The position numbers and the translations under genes were made by a program. Positions 46,486 to 54,501 of a DNA stretch of 64,000 nt are shown piece after piece (position 1 is the stretch's first letter; every line of letters starts with the position of its first letter). The notes beneath the pieces were generated by a model that saw only the letters and a program-made list of their open reading frames with translations, searched no databases and was not told the DNA's origin. Source of the DNA: Streptomyces sp. DvalAA-43. Lineage in GTDB: Bacteria; Actinomycetota; Actinomycetes; Streptomycetales; Streptomycetaceae. The DNA lies in the NCBI RefSeq assembly GCF_900091725.1, contig NZ_FMBW01000057.1, forward strand, positions 101,328 through 165,327, written 5' to 3'.

Positions 46486-48174
46486 TCAGAGGAAGTAGAG
46501 ACGGTTCAGGGAGACGGAGTCGGCGGGCTCGGAGCGCAGCGGGTCGCCGTCCAGGGTGACCAGACCGCTGCGGGCGTCCACGGCGACCTCTCCGGTGCGG
46601 GAGTTGTGGATCAGATCGCCGGGGCCGATGCCCCGGGTGCCGCGCACGCCGACGCGGCGGCGTCGGGTGGGCATCGAGTCCGCGCCGAGCTGGGTCGCCG
46701 CCTGCGAGACGAAGGCCACGGAGAGGTCGGCGGCGGTGGCTCCGTACGCCCCGAACTGCGGTCCGAGGATGAGGGGTTCGCAGGTGTCGGTGGCGGCGTT
46801 CGGGTCGCCCGTGACCCCGTACGCGGGGAAGCCGGACTTCAGGACGAGCTGGGGCTTCGCGCCGAAGAACTCGGGCCGCCACAGCACGATGTCGGCGAGC
46901 TTGCCGGTCTCGATGGAGCCGATCTCGTGCGCGAGGCCGTGGGCGATGGCGGGGTTGATGGTGAGCTTGGCGATGTAGCGCAGCACCCGGGCGTTGTCGT
47001 CCGCGGGGCCGTCGCCGTCCATCGGGCCGAGCTCGGCCTTCATCTTCCCGGCCATGGCGAAGGTGCGGCGCACCGTCTCGCCGGCCCGCCCCATGCCCTG
47101 CGCGTCGGAGGAGGTGATGCCGATGGCCCCCAGGTCGTGCAGCACGTCCTCGGCGCCCATCGTCCCGGCGCGGATGCGGTCGCGGGCCATGGCGGCGTCG
47201 CCCGGCAGGTCGGTCTTGAGGTCGTGGACGGAGACGATCATCCCGTAGTGCTCGGCGACCGCGTCCCGGCCGAAGGGCAGCGTCGGGTTGGTGGACGAGC
47301 CGATGACGTTCTCGACGCCCGCCATCTTGAGGACGTTGGGGACGTGTCCGCCGCCGCAGCCCTCGATGTGGAAGGCGTGGATCGTACGGCCCTCCAGGAC
47401 GCGCAGGGTGTCCTCGACCGACAGGCACTCGTTCAGCCCGTCGCTGTGCAGGGCGACCTGGACGTCGTGCTCCTCGGCGACCCGCAGCGCGGTGTCCAGG
47501 GCGCGGGTGTGGGCGCCCATGTCCTCGTGGACCTTGAAGCCGCAGGCCCCGCCCTCCGCGAGCGCTTCGACCAGCGGGGCCTGGTGGGAGGAGGAACCCC
47601 GGCCCAGGAAGCCGATGTTGACCGGCCAGGCGTCGAAGGCGCTGAAGGCGTGGCGCAGCGCCCAGGGCGAGTTGACGCCGACGCCCCAGACCGGGCCGAA
47701 CTCCTGGCCGATGATCGTGGTGACGCCGGAGGCCAGGGACGCCTCCATGATCCGGGGCGAGAGCAGGTGGACATGGGTGTCGACGGCGCCCGCCGTCGCG
47801 ATCATCCCCTCGCCGGAGACGATGGTGGTGCCCGTGCCGACGACGACGTCCACGCCGTCCAGGGTGTCCGGGTTGCCGGCCCGGCCGATCGACGCGATCC
47901 GGCCCTCGCGGATCCCGATGGACACCTTGCGGATGCCCTGCACGGCGTCGATGACCAGCACATTGCTGATGACGACGTCGCAGGTGTCGCGGACCGCGGC
48001 GGCCTTGAGGTGCAGCCCGTCGCGGGCGGTCTTGCCGAATCCGGCGAGGAACTCCTCGCCGTACCGCTGTGCGTCGGACTCGACGCGGACGGTCAGCCCG
48101 GAGTCGCCGAGCCTGACCCGGTCCCCGGCGCGCGGGCCGTGCACGGAGGCGTACTCGTACGGATCGATGCTCAT
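46486..48174 (-). CDS. ureC: divergent urease alpha-subunit homologue UreC
   Basis: 562 aa, full length. All nickel ligands are present: His134 and His136 (DTHVHL), carbamylated Lys214 (FKVHEDMG), His243 (ALHSDG), His269 (HAFHIEGCGGGH) and Asp357 (SSDAQGMG). The mobile flap reads MIVSVHDLKTD. Relative to the usual VCHHL, Cys319 of Klebsiella becomes Val316, His320 is kept (His317) and the next His is Asp. The GGGTGPAAG loop is GQEFGPVWG. No ureD, E, F or G maturation genes adjoin. It could be a urease relying on maturation genes elsewhere, or an amidohydrolase for a substituted urea. The ATG overlaps the ureAB stop (ATGA). Confidence 0.9.
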   Translation of the reverse strand: MSIDPYEYASVHGPRAGDRVRLGDSGLTVRVESDAQRYGEEFLAGFGKTARDGLHLKAAAVRDTCDVVISNVLVIDAVQGIRKVSIGIREGRIASIGRAGNPDTLDGVDVVVGTGTTIVSGEGMIATAGAVDTHVHLLSPRIMEASLASGVTTIIGQEFGPVWGVGVNSPWALRHAFSAFDAWPVNIGFLGRGSSSHQAPLVEALAEGGACGFKVHEDMGAHTRALDTALRVAEEHDVQVALHSDGLNECLSVEDTLRVLEGRTIHAFHIEGCGGGHVPNVLKMAGVENVIGSSTNPTLPFGRDAVAEHYGMIVSVHDLKTDLPGDAAMARDRIRAGTMGAEDVLHDLGAIGITSSDAQGMGRAGETVRRTFAMAGKMKAELGPMDGDGPADDNARVLRYIAKLTINPAIAHGLAHEIGSIETGKLADIVLWRPEFFGAKPQLVLKSGFPAYGVTGDPNAATDTCEPLILGPQFGAYGATAADLSVAFVSQAATQLGADSMPTRRRRVGVRGTRGIGPGDLIHNSRTGEVAVDARSGLVTLDGDPLRSEPADSVSLNRLYFL

Positions 48175-48851
48175 CGTTCAGCTCCCAGGTATCCACAGGC
48201 CGCGGCGCGCCGCAGGGCCTCTTCGCGCGTGCCGGGGGCGTCCAGCGGCCCGTCGACCAGGCCCGCGAAGCCGATCGCGATCCGCTCGCCGCCGATGGGG
48301 ACCAGACCCACGTCGACGGATTCGCCGGGCCCGAACCGGACGGAGGACCCGGCAGGGACGCAGAGCCGCATCCCGTAGGCGGCACCGCGGTCGAAGTCGA
48401 GCCGGGGGTTGGCCTCGAAGAAGTGGAAGTGCGAGGTCACGGAGACCGGCACGGTCGCGGTGTTGTGGACGGTCAGCCGTACGGCGGGCTCCGGCTCGGG
48501 TGTGGCGGGTCCGGGGAGGACGGCCCCGGGCGCCTCGTCGCCCAGCCCGTCGCCGAGCGGCCGGGAGACCACGGCGAGCCGCGAGCCGTCGTCGAAGACG
48601 GCCTCCACATGGACCTCGGTGACGACGTCGGCGACGCCCGGCAGCACGTCGTCGGGGCCGAGCACGGACCGTGCGGCCTCGATGGCCTCGGCCAGCCTGC
48701 GCCCGTCCCGGGCGGCCTCGCAGACCGTGTCCGCGATCAGCGCGGTCGCCTCGGGGACATTGAGCTTGAGTCCCCGGGCGCGGCGGGCCCTGGCCAGCTC
48801 GGCGGCGCCGAAGAGCAGTAGCCGGTCACGTTCCGTCGGAGTCAGTCGCAT
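48171..48851 (-). CDS. ureAB: fused urease gamma-beta subunit UreAB
   Basis: 226 aa. Residues 1-100 are the gamma subunit (RLTPTERDRLLLFGAAELA, GLKLNVPEATALIAD) and 120-226 the beta subunit (LTVHNTATVPVSVTSHFHF, FEANPRLDFDRGAAYGMRL). Fusion of the two small subunits also occurs in Helicobacter UreA. The gamma segment VLPGVADVVTEVHVEAVF is close to the usual consensus. It starts the operon and overlaps ureC by 4 bases. A twin palindrome 37 bases upstream is the presumed TetR site. Confidence 0.92.
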   Translation of the reverse strand: MRLTPTERDRLLLFGAAELARARRARGLKLNVPEATALIADTVCEAARDGRRLAEAIEAARSVLGPDDVLPGVADVVTEVHVEAVFDDGSRLAVVSRPLGDGLGDEAPGAVLPGPATPEPEPAVRLTVHNTATVPVSVTSHFHFFEANPRLDFDRGAAYGMRLCVPAGSSVRFGPGESVDVGLVPIGGERIAIGFAGLVDGPLDAPGTREEALRRAAACGYLGAER

Positions 48852-48887
48852 GTCTCCACACCTCTCGACCTCTCACTTGGAGCAACA

Positions 48888-48917
48888 CTCTAACCCGCGG
48901 TTAGAGCGGCGCTCTAA
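48888..48917. promoter_or_regulatory. twin overlapping palindromes, TetR operator
   Basis: CTCTAAC-CCGCG-GTTAGAG (48888-48906) overlaps TTAGAGC-GGC-GCTCTAA (48901-48917). Both are perfect 7-bp arms sharing the TTAGAG half-site. Tandem sites of this kind are typical for TetR repressors, and the operon encodes one. Confidence 0.7.
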
Positions 48918-48990
48918 GTATGTGAGAAGGCGCACTCCGGACGGCTGCGGGAGAGCAGGTCCCGGTGGGATGCCGCCGTCCGGACATACG

Positions 48991-49023
48991 AAAGCCGCGC
49001 CCGGCGGGAGCGGGCGCGGCTTT
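48991..49023 (-). terminator. terminator after ilvE
   Basis: A perfect 13-bp stem AAAGCCGCGCCCG/CGGGCGCGGCTTT with a 7-base loop and a TTTT/AAA edge. The ilvE transcript would pass the 17-base repeats and end here. Confidence 0.85.
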
Positions 49024-49071
49024 TCGTACTACGGGTCTTTCGTACCTACAGGTCTTTCGTACCTACGGGTT
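49021..49071. repeat. three 17-base direct repeats TTTCGTACCTACGGGTC-like
   Basis: Units at 49021-49037, 49038-49054 and 49055-49071, differing at few positions. They overlap the terminator edge and fill the spacer between it and the ilvE stop. Confidence 0.75.
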
Positions 49072-49111
49072 CCGGGCCGACGATCCGGCTCCGGTCCGCA
49101 GGAAGGAACCT

Positions 49112-50200
49112 TTAACCGAGGGGGTGCATCCAGCCGTGGGTGTCCTCGGCGACGCCGCGCTGGATGTCGAGCAGGCGCTCGCGCAGCTTCATCGTGACCT
49201 CGCCGGGCGTGCCGTCGCCCTGGAGCCACTCGGCGCCCTCGCACTTGACGGTGCCGACGGGCGTGATGACGGCGGCGGTGCCGCAGGCGAAGACCTCGGT
49301 GAGGCTGCCGTTCGCGCTGTCCTCGCGCCACTGGTCGATGGAGACGCGCCCCTCCTCGGACTCGTAGCCGAGGTCGCGGGCGACCTTGAGCAGCGAGTCA
49401 CGGGTGACCCCGGCGAGCAGCGAGCCGGTCAGGGTCGGGGTGACGATCTTGTTTCCGTACACGAAGTACAGGTTCATGCCGCCGAGCTCCTCGACCCACT
49501 TGTGCTCGACCGCGTCGAGGTAGGCGACCTGGTCGCAGCCCTTCTCGGTGGCCTCGGCCTGGGCGAGGAGGGACGCGGCGTAGTTGCCGCCGGTCTTGGC
49601 GTCGCCCAGGCCGCCGGGGACGGCGCGCACCCGGTTCTCGGAGAGCCAGATCGAGACCGGCTTCACGCCGCCGGGGAAGTACGCGCCGGCGGGCGAGGCG
49701 ATCACCAGGAACAGGTACTCGTTGGAGGGCCGCACCCCGAGACCGATCTCGGTCGCGATCATGAACGGGCGCAGGTAGAGGGACTCCTCGCCGCCGTGCG
49801 CCGGGACCCACGCCTCGTCCTGCTTGACCAGTGCGTCGCAGGCCGCGATGAACGTCTCGACGGGCAGCTCGGGCATGGCCAGCCGACGGGCGGAGCCCTG
49901 GAAGCGCTTGGCGTTGGCCTCGGGGCGGAAGGTGGCGACCGAGCCGTCGGGCTGGCGGTACGCCTTGAGTCCCTCGAAGATCTCCTGCGCGTAGTGCAGG
50001 GTCATGTTGGCGGGGTCGATCGAGAGCGGTCCGTACGGCACGAGCTGGGCGTCGTGCCAGCCACGGCCCTCGGTCCACTTGATGGTCACCATGTGATCGG
50101 TGAAGTGGCGGCCGAATCCGGGGTTGACCATGCTCGCCTCGCGCTCCGCGTCGGACAGCGGGTTCGAGGAGGGCTTGAGCTCGATCGTGAGCGTCGTCAT
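49112..50200 (-). CDS. ilvE: branched-chain amino acid aminotransferase IlvE
   Basis: 362 aa, class IV PLP enzyme for the last step of Val, Leu and Ile synthesis and the first of their breakdown. It has FGRHFTDHMVTIKW, QEIFEGLKAYRQPDGSVATF, the PLP lysine in DAKTGGNYAASLLAQ and EELGGMNLYFVYG. Length is normal for group II enzymes. The ATG at 50200 begins MTTLTIELKPSSNPL. Upstream, GATAAT at about 50307-50312 (minus strand) could be a -10. It lies downstream of leuB on the same strand but is separated from it by a terminator. Confidence 0.95.
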   Translation of the reverse strand: MTTLTIELKPSSNPLSDAEREASMVNPGFGRHFTDHMVTIKWTEGRGWHDAQLVPYGPLSIDPANMTLHYAQEIFEGLKAYRQPDGSVATFRPEANAKRFQGSARRLAMPELPVETFIAACDALVKQDEAWVPAHGGEESLYLRPFMIATEIGLGVRPSNEYLFLVIASPAGAYFPGGVKPVSIWLSENRVRAVPGGLGDAKTGGNYAASLLAQAEATEKGCDQVAYLDAVEHKWVEELGGMNLYFVYGNKIVTPTLTGSLLAGVTRDSLLKVARDLGYESEEGRVSIDQWREDSANGSLTEVFACGTAAVITPVGTVKCEGAEWLQGDGTPGEVTMKLRERLLDIQRGVAEDTHGWMHPLG

Positions 50201-50388
50201 GAGTGCGTGTCCTTCACCGTTGTGTGTGTGGGACCGCACGCGCGCCGCTCCTGTCAGACAGGTGCTAGGACGTCCGAGTTCTGTCGCGAGTCACGGCCCC
50301 GTTCGATTATCGCTCTCGGGTGGCCGTGCACGAAACGACGCGTATGCGGTCCAGTGGTCGATGGTCGCACCCGGGGCCGCACAAGGTG

Positions 50389-50421
50389 AAGCCGCCGGGT
50401 GCGGCTGCTACCCGGCGGCTT
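50389..50421 (-). terminator. terminator after leuB
   Basis: A perfect 12-bp stem AAGCCGCCGGGT/ACCCGGCGGCTT with a 9-base loop, 19 bases past the leuB stop. Confidence 0.88.
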
Positions 50422-50439
50422 TGAAACGGAGTCGTCGGG

Positions 50440-51483
50440 TCAGTTCGCTACGCGTACCGCGAGCGCGTCGCCGATCTGTTCGGTCGTACGGCGCGCCGCA
50501 CCGTCGCGCTCCGCGAGGTCGGCGGAGACGGCGTCCTCGATGCGCGCGGCCTCGGACTCGTGGCCGAGGTGGCGCAGCAGGAGGGCGACGGAGAGGACCG
50601 TGGCGGTCGGGTCGGCCTTGCCCTGGCCCGCGATGTCGGGGGCGGAGCCGTGGACCGGCTCGAACATCGACGGGAAGGTGCCCGTCGGGTTGATGTTGCC
50701 GGACGCGGCCAGGCCGATGCCGCCGGTCACGGCAGCGGCGAGGTCGGTGAGGATGTCACCGAAGAGGTTGTCGGTGACGATGACGTCGAAGCGCTCCGGC
50801 TGGGTGACGAAGAAGATCGTCGCGGCGTCGACGTGCAGATAGTCGGTGGTGACCTCGGGGTACTCGGTCGCGACCTTGTCGAAGATGTTCTTCCACATGT
50901 GGCCGGCGTACACGAGGACGTTGTTCTTGTGCACCAGCGTCAGCTTCTTGCGCGGGCGGGCGTTCGCCCGCTCGAACGCGTCACGGACGACGCGCTCGAC
51001 GCCGTACGCGGTGTTGACGCTGACCTCGGTGGCGACCTCGGCCGGCGTACCGGTGCGCAGCGAACCGCCGTTGCCCGTGTACGGGCCCTCGGTGCCCTCG
51101 CGGACGACGACGAAATCGATGTCCGGGCGGCCGGCCAGCGGGGTCGCGGTGTTCGGGAACAGCTTCGACGGCCGCAGGTTGATGAAGTGGTCGAAGGCGA
51201 ACCGCAGCTTCAGCAGGAGCCCGCGCTCCAGGACGCCCGACGGCACGGAGGGGTCACCGATCGCGCCGAGCAGGATGGCGTCGTGCCCCTTGAGGGCTTC
51301 GAGCTCCGCGTCCGGGAGGGTTTCGCCGGTGCGGTGCCAGCGCTGGGCACCAAGGTCGTACTCCTTGGTCTCCAGCTTCACATCCTGCGGGAGAACAGCC
51401 CTGAGGACCTTGAGGCCCTGGGCCACGACCTCCTGGCCGATACCGTCACCGGGGATCACTGCGAGATTGATGCTGCGAGACAT
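50440..51483 (-). CDS. leuB: 3-isopropylmalate dehydrogenase LeuB
   Basis: 347 aa. It oxidises and decarboxylates 3-isopropylmalate to 2-ketoisocaproate in leucine synthesis. It has NLAVIPGDGIGQEVVAQG, YTGNGGSL (the substrate loop, with Glu/Arg for the isopropyl chain rather than isocitrate), the metal-binding DNLFGDILTDLAAAVTGGIG and the NAD site EPVHGSAPDIAGQG. It may also act on erythro-3-methylmalate in the citramalate route served by cimA. ATG start, single gene, divergent from the phosphatase gene. Confidence 0.95.
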   Translation of the reverse strand: MSRSINLAVIPGDGIGQEVVAQGLKVLRAVLPQDVKLETKEYDLGAQRWHRTGETLPDAELEALKGHDAILLGAIGDPSVPSGVLERGLLLKLRFAFDHFINLRPSKLFPNTATPLAGRPDIDFVVVREGTEGPYTGNGGSLRTGTPAEVATEVSVNTAYGVERVVRDAFERANARPRKKLTLVHKNNVLVYAGHMWKNIFDKVATEYPEVTTDYLHVDAATIFFVTQPERFDVIVTDNLFGDILTDLAAAVTGGIGLAASGNINPTGTFPSMFEPVHGSAPDIAGQGKADPTATVLSVALLLRHLGHESEAARIEDAVSADLAERDGAARRTTEQIGDALAVRVAN

Positions 51484-51556
51484 GTCCGCACCCTACTGCG
51501 CGTCCCACCCCATGACATGCAGCGTCCACCATACGGACAGATGGGGAGCTGTACGT

Positions 51557-51581
51557 GTACCGTTCACCTATTCGACGGTAC
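51557..51581. promoter_or_regulatory. inverted repeat between leuB and the phosphatase
   Basis: GTACCGT (51557-51563) and ACGGTAC (51575-51581) with an 11-base spacer, in the divergent spacer, 32 bases before the phosphatase ATG. Confidence 0.35.
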
Positions 51582-51612
51582 GGCGTCAGGCAACAGGTGG
51601 ATGTTCTGCTTC

Positions 51613-53175
51613 ATGGACATCCCCCGTTTCGGAATCCCCGAGAAGCTCGCCGACCGCATGAGCATGGCAGAGCAGCACGACTATCTGCGGGCCCGGCTGA
51701 CCCGGCGCGGCGTGCTGCGTACGAGCGTGGCGACCGCCGCGGTCGCCGGCGCAGGTCTCGCCGCCTCGCCCGCCTACGCCGCGCCCACCACGCTCACCTC
51801 GCGCCGCACCTCCACCCATGTGGACGGCTCGCTGGTGGCGCCGTTCGGCCGGCACCTGGCCTACGGCGCCGACCCGCGCACGCAGATGGCGGTCTCCTGG
51901 CAGGTCCCGTTCGCCGTGAGGCGGCCGTACATCCGGATCGGCCACAAGCCGTGGGCGCTGAGCCGCCGGATCGACGCCGAGGTGCGACACCTCACCACCC
52001 CCGAGCTGAACGGCGGCAAGATCGCGGCCGCCGAGCAGTTCTACGTGCACGCGAGCCTGGAGCGCCTCCAGCCCGGCACGACGTACTACTACGGCGTCGG
52101 CCACGACGGCTTCGACCCCGCCGACACCCGCAACCTGGGCACGCTCGGCACCTTCACCACCGCGCCCTCGCGCGCCGAGGCCTTCACCTTCACCGCCTTC
52201 GGCGACCAGGGCGTCAGCTACCACGCGCTCGGCAACGACCAGCTGATCCTGGGCCAGAACCCGGCGTTCCACCTGCACGCGGGCGACATCTGCTACGCCG
52301 ACCCGTCCGGCTCCGGGCAGACCACCGACAGCTACGACGCCCGCACCTGGGACCAGTTCCTGGCGCAGACGGAGACCGTGTCGAAGACCGTGCCGTGGAT
52401 GGTCACCACCGGCAACCACGACATGGAGGCCTGGTACTCGCCGGACGGCTACGGCGGCCAGAACGCCCGCTGGACGCTGCCCGACAACGGCCCGGACCCG
52501 GTGAACCAGCCCGGCGCGTACTCGTTCGTGCACGGCAATGTGGGGGTCGTCGCCCTCGACGCCAATGACGTCTCGTACGAGATCCCGGCCAACTTCGGGA
52601 TCAGTGAAGGCCGGCAGACCCGCTGGCTGGACCGGCGTCTCGGTGAGCTGCGGGCCCGGCACGACATCGACTTCGTGGTGGTCTTCTTCCACCACTGCGC
52701 CTTCTCGACGACCAATGCGCACGCCTCCGACGGCGGGGTGCGCGACGCATGGGTACCGCTTTTCGAGAAGCACCAGGTGGACCTGGTCATCAACGGCCAC
52801 AACCACGTCTACGAGCGCACCGACGCGATCCTGAAGAACACCGTCCGGCGCCAGGTGCCGATCGGCGAGCGCACCGATCCCACGCGGGACGGCATCGTGT
52901 ACGTCACCGCGGGCGGCGCGGGCAAGGCGCTGTACAACTTCCCGGCCCCGGACACCTACGAGGGGCATGTCGTCGACCGGGACAGCGTGAACACGTACCA
53001 CGTGGTCAAGGGCGGCGGGAAGGCGGCCGAGACCGTGGAGTGGTCCCGGGTGCGCTACACCGGCTTCTCGTTCCTGGCCGTGGAGGTGCTGCCCGGCCGG
53101 CACGCCCGGATGAAGGTCACCGCGCTCGCCGAGTCGGGCGAGCGCATCGACCACTTCGAGATCAGCCGGGGCTGA
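51613..53175 (+). CDS. Tat-exported metallophosphoesterase, purple acid phosphatase-like
   Basis: 520 aa. A Tat signal contains RLTRRGVLRTSVATAAVAG. A fibronectin-like PAP N-terminal domain (about 75-190, MAVSWQVPFAVRRPYIRIGH) is followed by the calcineurin-like phosphoesterase: TAFGDQGVSY, HAGDICYAD, TTGNHDMEAWY, FFHHCAF and INGHNHVYERTD. These give the two-metal site. It should release phosphate from organic esters outside the cell. The start could also be the ATG at 51601; the chosen ATG gives DIPRFGIPEKLADR. No obvious site distinguishes them. Confidence 0.9.
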   Translation: MDIPRFGIPEKLADRMSMAEQHDYLRARLTRRGVLRTSVATAAVAGAGLAASPAYAAPTTLTSRRTSTHVDGSLVAPFGRHLAYGADPRTQMAVSWQVPFAVRRPYIRIGHKPWALSRRIDAEVRHLTTPELNGGKIAAAEQFYVHASLERLQPGTTYYYGVGHDGFDPADTRNLGTLGTFTTAPSRAEAFTFTAFGDQGVSYHALGNDQLILGQNPAFHLHAGDICYADPSGSGQTTDSYDARTWDQFLAQTETVSKTVPWMVTTGNHDMEAWYSPDGYGGQNARWTLPDNGPDPVNQPGAYSFVHGNVGVVALDANDVSYEIPANFGISEGRQTRWLDRRLGELRARHDIDFVVVFFHHCAFSTTNAHASDGGVRDAWVPLFEKHQVDLVINGHNHVYERTDAILKNTVRRQVPIGERTDPTRDGIVYVTAGGAGKALYNFPAPDTYEGHVVDRDSVNTYHVVKGGGKAAETVEWSRVRYTGFSFLAVEVLPGRHARMKVTALAESGERIDHFEISRG

Positions 53176-53187
53176 CCGGACCGGTCC

Positions 53188-53316
53188 TCAGTGACCGGTG
53201 GAGCCGCCGTTGTCCCTGCGGTCGAGGGCACGCTGGAGGGCGGCGGCGGCATTCCGGCGCTCCGACTCGGTCGGGCGGTGGGCGTGACGGACACGGCGGA
53301 CAGTCGTCTGGACCAT
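53188..53316 (-). CDS. small basic protein of 42 aa
   Basis: VQTTVRRVRHAHRPTESER followed by NAAAALQRALDRRDNGGST. Arg-rich, with a likely helix. Chosen as the start because AAGGAG lies 11 bases before the ATG and the upstream frame is a non-coding repeat. Small proteins of this sort are widespread in Streptomyces; function unknown. Convergent with the phosphoesterase, with 12 bases between the stops. Confidence 0.6.
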   Translation of the reverse strand: MVQTTVRRVRHAHRPTESERRNAAAALQRALDRRDNGGSTGH

Positions 53317-53332
53317 GATGGATCGACTCCTT

Positions 53333-53408
53333 GAGATCGCGAGGACTTCGAGATCGAAGATCGTGAAGATGATTTCGAGATCGGGATTCCGAGATCGGGA
53401 TTTCGAGG
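53333..53408. repeat. GAGATCG repeats in the leader of the 42-aa gene
   Basis: GAGATCG occurs at 53333, 53350, 53377 and 53391, with AGATCG at 53358, and a GGGATT spacer between the last ones at a 14-base period. They lie in the 5' leader of the minus-strand small gene. Function unknown. Confidence 0.65.
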
Positions 53409-53925
53409 CGCCGGAAGGGCGGGGAGCGGGCGCCGCAGGGGTTGCCTGCACAGGGGCGCGTACTCACGACCGCCAGTCGCTGGATCTAGCGTGACGTTCG
53501 GCTTCTACAAAGCTAGGGCAGCCCGGCCGTTCTGTCTCCACAATTACTCGGACTTCCTACTATCTGAGACGGAGGTTTGACGGTGCCCGCCCGCGCCCCC
53601 CGCACAAGAACCCCGGTTTCCGGCGATCGCACCTGGTCAGAGGCGGTGTGACAGCCGACGGACCATCTTCGGAGCTTCCTGGGAGCGGTTGTCGTCCACC
53701 TCACATCCGTCATCCCGACGGACGAGGACCGGTGTCCAGGAGCAGGCGTCCCGGAGCCGGCGCGCAGTACCCGGCCGTCCGTCCGCCCGCCCGCCCGGTG
53801 TCCGGTACACAGGACCGCCAGCTGATGCGCCCCGGCCTCATGGGCACCACGGCCGGCAGCTACTCAGTCGTAGATGAGTAGCTGCCACGTGTCGAAAGAC
53901 TGTGCGTCGCACGAGAGTTGGCCCC
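53409..53925. other. long spacer without a convincing gene
   Basis: The short frames here lack coding bias on both strands. Around 53505-53580 is an AT-richer patch (CTTCTACAAAGCTAGG and TACTATCTGAGACGG) that may hold promoters for the small minus-strand gene and the plus-strand phospholipid operon. No RNA gene is recognisable. Confidence 0.5.
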
Positions 53926-54501
53926 ATGAACGGCCTCTACGCTCTCAAGCCCTGGTATGCGGACCAGCTCTCCGGTGTCCGCGCCTCGCTGGTCCGCCAC
54001 GAGGTGTCGCCCGACACCCTCACCGCGGCCGGTGTGGTCGCGGCGGCCGGTGCCGCCGCCGCGCTGGCCTGGCTGCCCGCCGGTCCGGCCGCCGCCCTGC
54101 CGGTCGCCCTGCTGCTCGCGGCCCGGCTCGCCTTCGCCAACCTGGACGGCGCGCTGGCCCGCGACACCGGCCGGACGACCCGGCGCGGCGCGGTGCTCAA
54201 CGAACTCGGCGACCGGGTGGCGGACCTGGTCGTGCTGGCCGGATTCCTGGCGCTCGCACCGCTCTGGCTGGTGGCGGTGGCCGGGCTCGCCGCGACGCTG
54301 CCGTCCTGGGTGTCGCTGGCCGGGGCGGCGGCGGGCGCACCCCGGCGCAACGGCGGCCCGGTCGGCAAGACCGAGCGCTGCCTCCTGGTCGTGATCGCGG
54401 CGGCGAGCGGCTGGACGGTCCCCGTCCTGACCGTGATCGCCGCCGGTTCGCTGCTCACCGCGGCGCTCCGGCTGGCGGGCCTGTGGCGGGAGCTGGCATG
54501 A
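53926..54501 (+). CDS. CDP-alcohol phosphatidyltransferase family protein
   Basis: 191 aa with about five helices. The family signature is partly altered. NLDGALARDTGRTTRRG keeps DGxxAR and the later Gly, and GDRVAD the last Asp residues. The first Asp of DxxDG is Ala and the third is Asn (GAVLNELGD). Such changes could reduce metal binding or shift the substrate. It should join a CDP-linked lipid to an alcohol. First gene of a lipid operon, coupled to cdsA (ATGA). ATG start with a weak GAGAG. Confidence 0.8.
   Translation: MNGLYALKPWYADQLSGVRASLVRHEVSPDTLTAAGVVAAAGAAAALAWLPAGPAAALPVALLLAARLAFANLDGALARDTGRTTRRGAVLNELGDRVADLVVLAGFLALAPLWLVAVAGLAATLPSWVSLAGAAAGAPRRNGGPVGKTERCLLVVIAAASGWTVPVLTVIAAGSLLTAALRLAGLWRELA

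Noticed and set aside
46486..48174. Inactive UreC pseudoenzyme
   Set aside because: All nickel ligands and the carbamylated Lys are intact. Only flap and loop residues differ, so activity on some substrate is more likely.
49021..49071. CRISPR array or iteron origin
   Set aside because: Only three contiguous 17-base units, no spacers, and no replication gene nearby.
50230..50310. Attenuation leader for ilvE
   Set aside because: A nine-codon frame GTG...TAG (MTRDRTRTS) upstream has no branched-chain residues and no U-tailed terminator follows it.
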